Source of the DNA: Pseudomonas graminis
Lineage (GTDB): Bacteria > Pseudomonadota > Gammaproteobacteria > Pseudomonadales > Pseudomonadaceae
NCBI RefSeq assembly: GCF_002093745.1
Contig: NZ_MTSB01000002.1
Coordinates: 310,001-374,000, forward strand
Length of the DNA stretch: 64,000 nucleotides
Direction of reading: 5' to 3'
Below, one piece after another: positions 57,073 through 64,000 of the stretch. Position 1 is the stretch's first letter; the number at the start of each line of letters is the position of its first letter. Below the pieces are notes generated by a model, which worked only from the letters and a program-made list of their open reading frames with translations, ran no database searches and was not told where the DNA came from. The translations under genes were made by a program, and so were the position numbers.

Positions 57073-58800
57073 CTAGCGGCTTGTCGAGGTCTTCGCTTCC
57101 GAGCGAGTCAACGCCGTGTTCAACGCGCGTTCGGCCTGGGTTTTGCGCAACTGCTGCCAGCGCGCCAGAACTCCTTTTGGTGCCCATATCTGCGGTTCGG
57201 AGGCTTCGAAATTATCCTCGGTCTCGCGTTGCGCGACATAGGTTTTGGCATCATTGAAAGCTTGTTGCAGGTCATCGGTTTCGACCAATGCCTTGGCAAA
57301 TAGTGCATCACCGAAATAAGTGAAGTCGGCTTCCTCCGAGCAACCGAACGAAACGCGGTCTGCGCGTGAAGCCGTCATGATCAAGGTGCGCTCGTCTTTG
57401 AGGTCCGGGATGAAACCACCGGAATAGCAGGCCGAAATCACCACCACCTTATCGCGGTTTTTCAGCGGTGCAAGGGCCGCAGCCAACGCGTCGGCGGGCA
57501 GGTCGGCCAGCGACAGGCGCGGCTGGTCGAGTACCAGCTCGTGGTCCTGGGTGCCGTGGCTGGTCAGGTAAATGAAGACCAGGTCTTCCGGGCCGGAGCG
57601 TTGAGCGATGGTCTGGACCGCGCGCGTGATGGTCTCGCGGGTGGCCATCGGGCGATCATCCATGTGGTCGCGGTGGTTGACCAGGCTGACCTGGCCGACG
57701 GCGCCGAACCGGGATTTGAGCAGGTTGCTGACATAGTCCGCCTCGCGCATGAACACGCTCTGCTTGCCGTCGCCCCCTACAACCAGCGTGTACAGCTCGG
57801 TGGCCGGCGTGGACGCAGGTACGGCCGCGAGCGCGTGGTCCAGCAGACTGCCTTGCGCCAACAGCCCTTTTTCAAGCGTATCAGGCAGCAACTTGCCTTT
57901 GGCATCACGCACGCGCTGGCCGTTTGCCCAGATGCCTTTTTCTTCTTTGCCGTCCGGCGAAATCAGCACGCCGTTGCCCTGATAGGTGTCATCGGCGAAC
58001 TGACCGACATAGCGACTGCCGTCGGCCAGTTGCAGTTGACCCTGGCCCGAGAAGCGCCAGTTGTCGAAATCACCCTGGTAACGGCTGCCGTCAGAGCCGA
58101 TCAGCTCGCCCTTGCCGGTCAGTGCGCCTTCCTTGAACTCACCGCTCCAGACATCGCCATCGCTATTTTCGTAGCGGCCTTGGCCGTCAAGCTGGCTGTT
58201 GCGGAAGTTGCCGACGTATTGATCACCGTCAGCGCTGGTGAAGCTGCCGGTGCCTTGCAGTTGTCCGTTGACGAAGTTGCCGCTGTATTGATTGCCGCTG
58301 GCATCGCTGCGCGAGCCTTCGCCGTTGGCCTTGCCGTTGGCGAACATGCCTTGATGCTGGCTGCCGTCTTCCAGCTCCAGACGGCCGGGACCGTTATACA
58401 GCCCCGCCTTGAACTGGCCTCGGTACAGCACGCCCTTGTCCTTCTGCGTGCCTTCGCCGTCACGCAGCCCGAGTTTGAAATGACCCACATAGCTCGCGCC
58501 GCTGTGGCTGGTCAGTCGGCCCTGGCCATGAAACAGGCCCTGTTCAAAGCCGCCTTTGTAGACGTCGCCGTTGGCCGCGTGCCATTCACCCTGGCCTTGC
58601 CACAGCCCTTTCTCGAACTGCCCGGCGTACCAGCTGCCGTTGGGGTAATCGATCCGGCCCTGGCCCTGCAGTGTGCCGTTGACGATATCACCGCGGTAGC
58701 GTCCGCCATCGGGCAGACGGCCGTCCGGGGGCAGCAGTGATTCGCCATCACCGCAGCCTGCGATCAAGAGGGTCAAAGCCAGTGGAGCGAGCGCGCGCAT
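57073..58800 (-). CDS. Lipoprotein with MORN repeats and a C13/caspase-like protease domain
   Basis: A 575-residue protein. Signal MRALAPLALTLLIAGC has lipobox IAGC (Cys16). Eleven MORN-type repeats of about 23 residues (residues about 34-280; pattern Y-x-G-x-F-x-x-G-x-x-x-G-x-G, for example YAGQFEKGLWQGQGEW) are followed by a caspase-fold domain: YTLVVGGDGKQ, LVFIYLTSHGTQD with His415 and VVVISACYSGGF with Cys458, the catalytic dyad order of legumain/caspase-type enzymes. The protein is lipid-anchored, probably in the outer membrane or periplasm. Substrate and role unknown. Confidence 0.85.
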   Translation of the reverse strand: MRALAPLALTLLIAGCGDGESLLPPDGRLPDGGRYRGDIVNGTLQGQGRIDYPNGSWYAGQFEKGLWQGQGEWHAANGDVYKGGFEQGLFHGQGRLTSHSGASYVGHFKLGLRDGEGTQKDKGVLYRGQFKAGLYNGPGRLELEDGSQHQGMFANGKANGEGSRSDASGNQYSGNFVNGQLQGTGSFTSADGDQYVGNFRNSQLDGQGRYENSDGDVWSGEFKEGALTGKGELIGSDGSRYQGDFDNWRFSGQGQLQLADGSRYVGQFADDTYQGNGVLISPDGKEEKGIWANGQRVRDAKGKLLPDTLEKGLLAQGSLLDHALAAVPASTPATELYTLVVGGDGKQSVFMREADYVSNLLKSRFGAVGQVSLVNHRDHMDDRPMATRETITRAVQTIAQRSGPEDLVFIYLTSHGTQDHELVLDQPRLSLADLPADALAAALAPLKNRDKVVVISACYSGGFIPDLKDERTLIMTASRADRVSFGCSEEADFTYFGDALFAKALVETDDLQQAFNDAKTYVAQRETEDNFEASEPQIWAPKGVLARWQQLRKTQAERALNTALTRSEAKTSTSR

Positions 58801-58940
58801 GTGATATCCCGGAAGAATGATTCAGTGGCGGGCCCGGCTCTGCTTGAGCAGATGTCTTGGGGCACGACCGCAGGGGAGTATGCCGCAGCGAGTAAGCGGG
58901 ATGAAACAGTCTGTTACGACTGTTTCATGTTTTAAACGTG

Positions 58941-59396
58941 TTACACAAAACAAAGGGTCAGCGGTTCGGCGATAAAAGCGGGTTTTTCCTGACCCTCCAC
59001 CTCCAGTGTGGCGGTTGCCTTGAGTAGCCACTGGCCCGGCTTTTTCTCGGTCACGTCCGTCAGCTGAAGCTTGAGGCGAACACGTGAATTGACCGGCACC
59101 GGCTGAATGAAGCGCAGGCTGTCCATGCCATAGTTGACCGCCATCTTCAGCCCCTCAGGCAGCACCATGATGCCCTCCATGAGCTTGGGGATCAGCGACA
59201 GCGACAGAAAACCGTGGGCGATCGTGGTGCCAAACGGGGTCTGCGCGGCTTTGACCGGGTCGACATGAATGAACTGGAAATCCCCTGTCGCTTCAGCAAA
59301 CAGGTTGATACGTTCCTGGTCAATGGTCAGCCAGTCTGAATATTCCGGTTCTTTGCCAACGTATTGCGTGAGTGCTGTGACGGGTACAAAAGGCAT
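58941..59396 (-). CDS. MaoC-family (R)-specific enoyl-CoA hydratase
   Basis: A 151-residue hot-dog protein: DFQFIHVDPVKAAQTPFGTTIAHGFLSLSLIPKL is the hydratase motif with the Asp/His catalytic pair (D in FIHVDP-type region and H in IAHGF). It hydrates trans-2-enoyl-CoA, as in PhaJ, or acts in fatty-acid pathways. The ATG at 59396 starts MPFVPVTALTQYVGKEPEYSDW. It is divergent from lrgA at 59593. Confidence 0.9.
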   Translation of the reverse strand: MPFVPVTALTQYVGKEPEYSDWLTIDQERINLFAEATGDFQFIHVDPVKAAQTPFGTTIAHGFLSLSLIPKLMEGIMVLPEGLKMAVNYGMDSLRFIQPVPVNSRVRLKLQLTDVTEKKPGQWLLKATATLEVEGQEKPAFIAEPLTLCFV

Positions 59397-59592
59397 GTCG
59401 CTTTCCTTGTCTGGTGAGGTATCAGCGGTGTCGCCTGCCGAGTGGGGGTTGCAGGTGAATCACAAGATCAGCAGAGGGTTGCCGGTTGGTCAAGCGACTG
59501 AAGGGACGCGAATACCTGGCCATGATCCCTGGCCTGGCGTGTTTATAATGGCGCCGTGAATTCGCCGGATTCGTTTACTTGCTGGAGTCCTC

Positions 59593-59955
59593 ATGTTGTT
59601 ACGGGGTTTGACATGGCTGGTGCTGTTCCAATTGTTGGGAACAGCGCTCAACCATCTGTTTCTGTCGATATTGCCGGGGCCGATCATCGGGCTGGTATTG
59701 CTGATGGCTTATCTGATGATTCGCGGTGAAGTCAGCGAACCGATCAGCGTGGCTGCCAGCAGTCTGTTGCGCTATCTGCCCTTGCTGTTGGTGCCGCCCG
59801 CTGTCGGCGTGATGGTGTACGCATCGGCCATCGCCGAGGATTTCTGGGCGATCTTCGGCACGCTGACCGTGTCGCTGATGATTTCGCTGACGTTTGTCGG
59901 CTGGCTGATGCAGAAGCTTATCCAGCGTCAGAACCGCCGCCGGGAGGTCTCATGA
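59593..59955 (+). CDS. lrgA: LrgA/CidA family holin-like protein
   Basis: A 120-residue membrane protein with four hydrophobic segments and the LrgA/CidA stretches LPGPIIGLVLLMAYLM and RYLPLLLVPPAVGVMVY. LrgA/CidA proteins act with LrgB/CidB in pyruvate transport or control of murein hydrolases and lysis. It overlaps lrgB by four bases. Upstream lies a gap of 196 bases from the MaoC gene. Confidence 0.9.
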   Translation: MLLRGLTWLVLFQLLGTALNHLFLSILPGPIIGLVLLMAYLMIRGEVSEPISVAASSLLRYLPLLLVPPAVGVMVYASAIAEDFWAIFGTLTVSLMISLTFVGWLMQKLIQRQNRRREVS

Positions 59956-60668
59956 GTCTGGACTGGCATGGCGCCTGGCTGTCGGTGATTCACCACCCCT
60001 TGTTTGGCATCGCGATCACGCTGGGGGCTTATCAACTGGCGACGGCGGCGTACGAAAAGACCCGCTGGCTGTTTTTACAGCCGGTGCTGGTGTCGATGGT
60101 CGTGGTGATCGGGGTCGTGCTGTTCTGTGGTCTGGAGTACAGCGAGTACCGCAAAAGCACCGAAATCCTGGGCACGCTGCTGGGGCCGGCGACCGTTGCG
60201 CTGGCCGTGCCCCTTTATCTGAATATGCGGCGGATTCGGCAGTTGCTCTGGCCCGTATTGACTACGCTGGTAATCGGCGGCGTGTTTGCGACCGGGCTGT
60301 GTGTCGGGCTCGGGATGCTGTTGGGTGCCGATCATATGATTCTGATGACCATGGCGCCAAAATCGGTGACATCGCCAATTGCCATGCTGGTGGCCGAGCA
60401 GATCGGCGGTGTGGCGGCGCTGGCGGCGGTTTTTGTATTGATTACCGGTGTATTTGGTGCCATTTTCGGCCCGGGTCTGCTGTCGCTGGCCGGGGTGGAT
60501 CATCCCGCGGCTCGCGGCATGGCACTGGGCTTGACCGCGCATGCGGTGGGAACGTCCGTGGCCTTGCAGGAAGGTGAAGAATCGGGGGCTTTTGCTGCAT
60601 TGGCAATGAGTCTGATGGGCGTTGCAACGGCACTGTTCCTGCCGCTGGCAATGTCGCTGGCCATTTAA
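59952..60668 (+). CDS. lrgB: LrgB family membrane protein
   Basis: A 238-residue LrgB with about seven membrane segments: LGPATVALAVPLYLNMRRIRQLLWPVL, APKSVTSPIAMLVAEQIGG and ARGMALGLTAHAVGTSVALQEGEESGAFAALAMSLMG are the family landmarks. It pairs with LrgA, overlapping by four bases. Proposed role as a glycolate/pyruvate transporter subunit or in control of autolysis. Confidence 0.92.
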   Translation: MSLDWHGAWLSVIHHPLFGIAITLGAYQLATAAYEKTRWLFLQPVLVSMVVVIGVVLFCGLEYSEYRKSTEILGTLLGPATVALAVPLYLNMRRIRQLLWPVLTTLVIGGVFATGLCVGLGMLLGADHMILMTMAPKSVTSPIAMLVAEQIGGVAALAAVFVLITGVFGAIFGPGLLSLAGVDHPAARGMALGLTAHAVGTSVALQEGEESGAFAALAMSLMGVATALFLPLAMSLAI

Positions 60669-60685
60669 AGGGGGGAGGCTTTCAC

Positions 60686-61276
60686 ATGACATTGCCATTG
60701 TTTCCACTGAACGCCGTGCTGTTTCCGGGGTGCGTTCTTGATCTGCAGCTGTTTGAAGCTCGTTATCTGGACATGATCAGCCGCTGCATGAAGCAGGGGC
60801 AGGGGTTCGGTGTGGTGTGCATCACCGAAGGGAGCGAAGTCGGGTCCGTGCCGGGCGGCTATTCGCGGATTGGCTGTGAAGCACTGGTCGAGGACTTCGA
60901 GCAACAGGACAACGGTCTGTTGGGCATTCGGGTCGTGGGCGGTCGCCGCTTTCGGGTAATCGCTGCCGAAGTTCAGCGCGATCAATTGCTGGTGGCCGAG
61001 GTTGAATGGCTGGAAGAGCCCCAGGAGCGTCCGTTACAGGAAGAAGATGCCGACCTGGTTGCGCTGCTCGAAGCGCTGGCCGAACACCCGATGGTTGCGT
61101 CCCTGAACATGGGCGTGTCCGCCGAAGGTCAATACGCGTTGTCTAACCAGCTTGCCTACCTGCTGCCGTTCACCGAGAAAGACAAGGTCGAACTGCTGGA
61201 AATCGACGACCCCGAAGAGCGCCTTGACGCGATTCAGGAACTGCTCGATGAAATGCAGGGCGACATGCAGGCTTGA
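60686..61276 (+). CDS. LON peptidase substrate-binding-domain protein
   Basis: A 196-residue protein consisting of a Lon N-terminal (substrate-binding) domain: LPLFPLNAVLFPGCVLDLQLFEARYLDMISRCMKQGQGFGVV, with helical C-terminus (KDKVELLEIDDPEERLDAIQELLDEMQGDM). It has no AAA+ or protease domain. Such free LON-N proteins occur in many proteobacteria; a role as adaptor or thiamine-linked factor is only suggested. Eighteen bases follow lrgB. Confidence 0.9.
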   Translation: MTLPLFPLNAVLFPGCVLDLQLFEARYLDMISRCMKQGQGFGVVCITEGSEVGSVPGGYSRIGCEALVEDFEQQDNGLLGIRVVGGRRFRVIAAEVQRDQLLVAEVEWLEEPQERPLQEEDADLVALLEALAEHPMVASLNMGVSAEGQYALSNQLAYLLPFTEKDKVELLEIDDPEERLDAIQELLDEMQGDMQA

Positions 61277-61325
61277 ACTGAGGGAAAGAGGGCTGAGCTC
61301 ACGGTGCTTCTCGTTCGAAACCCGA

Positions 61326-61892
61326 TCAGCGCGGCGGGTATTGCGCCAGAATTTTTGCGACGGTGGTGCGGATGGCTTGCTCGCGTTCGGCCGGGTTGTC
61401 GGCGTTGTCATTGAGGATACGCTCGGTGCTGCCTCGCCAGACCAGTTTGCCGTCCTTGGCGTCGAGCAGGTCGATCTGCAAGGTGCTGACCTTATAGTCG
61501 ACGCTGCGGGTTTCAGTGTTGATCGGACCGTTCCAGTAGCCATAACCGCCCCAAGGGCTCCAGCCGCCACCGTATTGGGTGCTCACGGTCTGCTGGCGAT
61601 TTTCGACAATCAGCCAGGTCTGCACTTTCAGGTCCGAACGCGCACCGGCAGCGGCCATGCGCAAGCCGCGCTGATCCAGTTGATCGGCGATTGACTGGCG
61701 GATGCGCTGCTCGGTCAGGTCGCTCTTGAGTCGCGGGTCGTTATCCGGCTGATACTGAACCGCGGGCTCCTTCCAGCTCCAGGTGCGATAACCGCCGAAA
61801 TCCCGCTGGGCATCAAAGTCGCGATTGATCGATTGGGTCTGACAGGCAGTCAGCAGCAGGGCGCAGGACAGCAAGACAATACGGCGGAACAT
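61326..61892 (-). CDS. DUF4136 lipoprotein
   Basis: A 188-residue lipoprotein: MFRRIVLLSCALLLTAC (lipobox LTAC, Cys17), then DUF4136 segments DFGGYRTWSWKEPAVQYQPDND, RIRQSIADQLDQRGLRM and TLQIDLLDAKDGKLVWRGSTERIL. A glycine/tryptophan-rich stretch (YGGGWSPWGGYGYWNGP) lies in the middle. Probably outer-membrane; function unknown. A second DUF4136 paralogue is just upstream (61910), 17 bases away. Confidence 0.82.
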   Translation of the reverse strand: MFRRIVLLSCALLLTACQTQSINRDFDAQRDFGGYRTWSWKEPAVQYQPDNDPRLKSDLTEQRIRQSIADQLDQRGLRMAAAGARSDLKVQTWLIVENRQQTVSTQYGGGWSPWGGYGYWNGPINTETRSVDYKVSTLQIDLLDAKDGKLVWRGSTERILNDNADNPAEREQAIRTTVAKILAQYPPR

Positions 61893-61909
61893 GGCAGTTC
61901 TCCGAAAAA

Positions 61910-62533
61910 TTACGAAGGCGGATAAGCCGTCAGCGCCTGTTGCACGGCCTGACGCAGAGCTTTGCTGCGGTCTGCCAGATTGTTGCTGCTGTGCGCGTCT
62001 GCACTGGCGCTCCAGACAGGCTGGCCAGTGCGCGCATCGAACAGGTTGATCTGGACCACCATCACTTTTTCCTGATACGTGCGCACCACCGGCACGCTGG
62101 CGTAGCCGCCATAACCCGGCCGATAGCCGCCGTAAGGACCATAACCCGCGCCGCCGCCGTAATAGGGGTCGACATCTTCACGCACCTGGCGCAACCGAAC
62201 CTCCTGACGCGTCGTGGCGCTGACGTACAGGTCGGCAGGCTGATTATTCCGAGCCGGCCTCAGGCCCCGCTGGTCCAGGCCATTGCTCATGGCTTCGACC
62301 ACTTGCGCGGAATCGACCCAGGCTGTGCCGGGTGGCAACTGACCGTTGAGCCAGCCCCAGGTCCGGTACTTTCCATAATCCCGTGGCGGCGCGGGGTAAG
62401 CGCTCATGTCCAGGGTGTTGGCCGCCTGTGGCGGAGCGGGCGGCATCGGCAGCGAACTGGCCACATACGGATTGTCGCTTTGGCAGGCGCTGACCCCGAA
62501 GAACAGGGCCAGCAAGGCAAGACGGTGCTTCAT
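61910..62533 (-). CDS. DUF4136 lipoprotein (paralogue)
   Basis: A 207-residue lipoprotein: [17 protein letters not shown] (lipobox VSAC), then [48 protein letters not shown], a Gly/Tyr-rich stretch ([21 protein letters not shown]) and [24 protein letters not shown]. The same domain as the gene at 61326, so the pair is a tandem duplication. The ATG at 62533 is preferred to an in-frame ATG at 62599, which would place the lipobox too far in. Confidence 0.8.
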   Translation of the reverse strand: MKHRLALLALFFGVSACQSDNPYVASSLPMPPAPPQAANTLDMSAYPAPPRDYGKYRTWGWLNGQLPPGTAWVDSAQVVEAMSNGLDQRGLRPARNNQPADLYVSATTRQEVRLRQVREDVDPYYGGGAGYGPYGGYRPGYGGYASVPVVRTYQEKVMVVQINLFDARTGQPVWSASADAHSSNNLADRSKALRQAVQQALTAYPPS

Positions 62534-62552
62534 GAGGGTCTCCGCAATTGTG

Positions 62553-63302
62553 TCAGACCGGACGGCAGATCCAGTGCAGGTATCGACCCAGCCCTGCAAA
62601 AGCCGGGTGACGCCGATGCGCCAGTTCCATTTCCAGCATATCCGTCAGTTCGGCCCGGGCCTGGAATTCAACGGGCATGTAATCGTGAAACACCCGCACG
62701 CCGCTACGGGTTTCGACGCTCCACAGCCCTTCAAGTTGCGCCGCCAGTTCCCGAGGGTCGAGCGGTTGCTGGGGCGTCAGGCTCTGTTTTTCTCCGGCCA
62801 TGTCATTCTTGCGCATTTTGCGGAAATGGCCCTTGAGCAAATTGCGATAAATCAGCGCGTCGCGATTGTAGAACGCCAGCGACAGCCAGCCCTCGGCGTT
62901 TGTCAGCCGGCGCAGCACCGGAAGGATCGCGTGCGGCTCGGCCAGCCATTCCAGCACGGCGTGGCACAGCACCACATCGTAAGTGTCGCTCAGCAAGTCG
63001 GGCAGCGCCTGCCACGGAGCCTGAATGAACGTGGCCGTCTGTCCGGCATCGGCAAAACGCTGGCGAGCGCCTTCCAGCATCGGCTCGGCGGGTTCGGCCA
63101 GCGTCACCTCGTGACCTTGCTCGGCCAGCCACAGCGACATATGACCCAACCCCGCGCCGATGTCCAGCACGCGCAACGGACGCTTGGGCAAGGTCTCGGT
63201 CAAGTCCGCCTGCAACACAGCCAGACGAATCGCGCCTTTCGCACCGCCGTAGATCTTTTCCGCGAAACGGGTCGCCAACTGGTCGAAATGACGATCACTC
63301 AC
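62553..63302 (-). CDS. cmoM: tRNA 5-carboxymethoxyuridine methyltransferase (CmoM-like)
   Basis: A 249-residue class I methyltransferase: [23 protein letters not shown], motif [33 protein letters not shown], and [23 protein letters not shown], a CmoM feature. It methylates cmo5U34 in tRNA to mcmo5U. The start at 63302 overlaps the MazG-like gene by four bases. Assignment rests on family resemblance. Confidence 0.87.
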   Translation of the reverse strand: MSDRHFDQLATRFAEKIYGGAKGAIRLAVLQADLTETLPKRPLRVLDIGAGLGHMSLWLAEQGHEVTLAEPAEPMLEGARQRFADAGQTATFIQAPWQALPDLLSDTYDVVLCHAVLEWLAEPHAILPVLRRLTNAEGWLSLAFYNRDALIYRNLLKGHFRKMRKNDMAGEKQSLTPQQPLDPRELAAQLEGLWSVETRSGVRVFHDYMPVEFQARAELTDMLEMELAHRRHPAFAGLGRYLHWICRPV

Positions 63303-63604
63303 CGGGCGAATCTCCGCTCACTGTCCGCCAGTTTGTTGCGCACCACCGTCTCCATGTCCAGCCCGAGTTCGCTGCACAGCAGCAACAGGTAAAGGACAAT
63401 GTCGCCGACTTCCTGGCCAGCATGCTCCAACTGATCGGCAGGCAACTCGCGGGACTGGTCCTCGCGCAGCCACTGAAATATTTCCACCAGCTCGGCCATC
63501 TCCACGCTGGCCGCCATCGCCAGGTTTTTGGGGCTGTGAAAGGGCTTCCAGTCGTTCTGGTCGCGAATACGGTGCAGGCGTTGGGTCAACTCGTCGAGGT
63601 TCAT
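63299..63604 (-). CDS. MazG-like nucleotide pyrophosphohydrolase
   Basis: A 101-residue all-alpha NTP-pyrophosphatase of the iMazG/dCTPase-like group: metal-binding EMAELVEIFQWL and QEVGDIVLYLLLL (E38-x2-E and E-x2-D pattern), preceded by WKPFHSPKNLAMAASV. It should hydrolyse a noncanonical or excess nucleotide to NMP and PPi. The ATG at 63604 (MNLDELTQRLHRIRDQ) is chosen over an in-frame start at 63625. Confidence 0.88.
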   Translation of the reverse strand: MNLDELTQRLHRIRDQNDWKPFHSPKNLAMAASVEMAELVEIFQWLREDQSRELPADQLEHAGQEVGDIVLYLLLLCSELGLDMETVVRNKLADSERRFAR

Positions 63605-63726
63605 CGTGCTCTCCTGAAGACGCATAGCTTCAGGGGGAACGGGTCGCCAGGCAAGTGGGCGTTGAGGTTTGTTCAGCCGAGCCTCGTCCTTGGTGATAGA
63701 ACAAGGCTCCCTGGCCAGTCAAACGC

Positions 63727-64000
63727 TTACGGGGCCACCGGCTGCCAATGACCGGTCATGTGGACAATGCCGTCATCGCCGTCGATCCGGAACTGACCGT
63801 GTACCCCGGCGGCATTGGCCGACAGTGCCACGTCGGCGGGCAGGCGCACCGATTTCTGGAATTGCACGCTGATCTCGACATTCGAGGCCGGCAAATGCTC
63901 ATCCAGCGCGGCCAGAGCGCGCGCTTTCAGCCACATGCCGTGAGCGATGGCGCGCGGAAAACCGAACATCTTGGCACTGGGTGCGCTCAGGTGAATCGGG
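63727..64000 (-). CDS. MaoC-like dehydratase, C-terminal part (cut by window edge)
   Basis: An open frame runs from the window edge to a stop at 63727: PIHLSAPSAKMFGFPRAIAHGMWLKARALAAL, the MaoC/hot-dog hydratase motif with HLS and AHGMW, then strands ending MTGHWQPVAP. The N-terminus lies outside the window, so size and activity cannot be judged. It is a second MaoC-family gene in the window besides 58941; the two are not adjacent. Confidence 0.78.
   Translation of the reverse strand, partial: PIHLSAPSAKMFGFPRAIAHGMWLKARALAALDEHLPASNVEISVQFQKSVRLPADVALSANAAGVHGQFRIDGDDGIVHMTGHWQPVAP

Noticed and set aside
57073..58800. CRISPR or DNA repeat array in the MORN region
   Set aside because: The periodicity is at protein level, about 23 residues, with variable DNA; it encodes MORN repeats.

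Overview
The window is chromosomal DNA of a fluorescent pseudomonad, most likely the Pseudomonas syringae group. This is inferred from the high GC content, from proteins that read like Pseudomonas BraC-G, DesT, Mpl, RibBA and ExaC, and from REP-like inverted repeats containing GAGCGAACGTGTTCGCG, typical of Pseudomonas intergenic DNA. From memory, much of the gene order follows P. aeruginosa (roughly PA4014-PA4031, PA4041-PA4066 and PA4890-PA4893), broken by accessory inserts. About 70 protein genes are supported; no rRNA, tRNA or CRISPR array was seen.

Layout. 1-9.8 kb: the start of pncB (cut by the window edge), a LysR regulator, the braCDEFG branched-chain amino acid ABC importer behind a near-perfect sigma-54 promoter, a 0.7 kb non-coding gap with a cluster of DnaA-box-like sites, an SDR dehydrogenase and an AGE-family isomerase. 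10-15.7 kb: urease accessory genes ureE-F-G-J (minus strand) with a second sigma-54-like promoter, the fatty-acid regulator desT, and an AsmA-family protein. 15.8-19.8 kb: OmpW and a probable Zur-controlled zinc locus (His-rich periplasmic protein, ABC ATPase, permease, DUF3299 protein). 20-23 kb: small genes, a CnoX/YbbN thioredoxin, a methyltransferase and a lipoprotein.

23.3-33.2 kb is a housekeeping block: nrdR-ribD-ribE-ribBA-ribH-nusB-thiL-ribA on the plus strand (riboflavin synthesis coupled with nusB and thiL), facing dxs-ispA-xseB on the minus strand. 33.3-36.6 kb carries metC, a DUF1016/YhcG nuclease and yghU.

36.8-46.3 kb is the main accessory region. It holds an eight-gene plus-strand operon (ABC-2 permease, Wzt-type ATPase, two nucleotidyltransferase-like proteins, a GDPD-like phosphodiesterase, a HAD phosphatase, a cupin and a WavE-type glycosyltransferase) that looks like a surface-glycan or phospho-glycan export system. 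It is followed by a more AT-rich type II restriction-modification pair and an S24/XRE repressor whose catalytic lysine appears replaced by arginine.

46.7-64 kb returns to core genes: ppa, mtfA, dedA, a GNAT, eutC/eutB with an exaC-type aldehyde dehydrogenase (ethanolamine catabolism, transporter not seen), mpl-ubiX-lipoprotein, a 156-bp MITE-like element at the end of that lipoprotein gene, an SDR-like protein, a lipoprotein combining MORN repeats with a caspase-like protease domain, MaoC, lrgAB, a LON-domain protein, two DUF4136 lipoproteins, cmoM, a MazG-like pyrophosphatase and the end of a second MaoC gene. Calls rest on reading the sequence and family knowledge; no database search was run.
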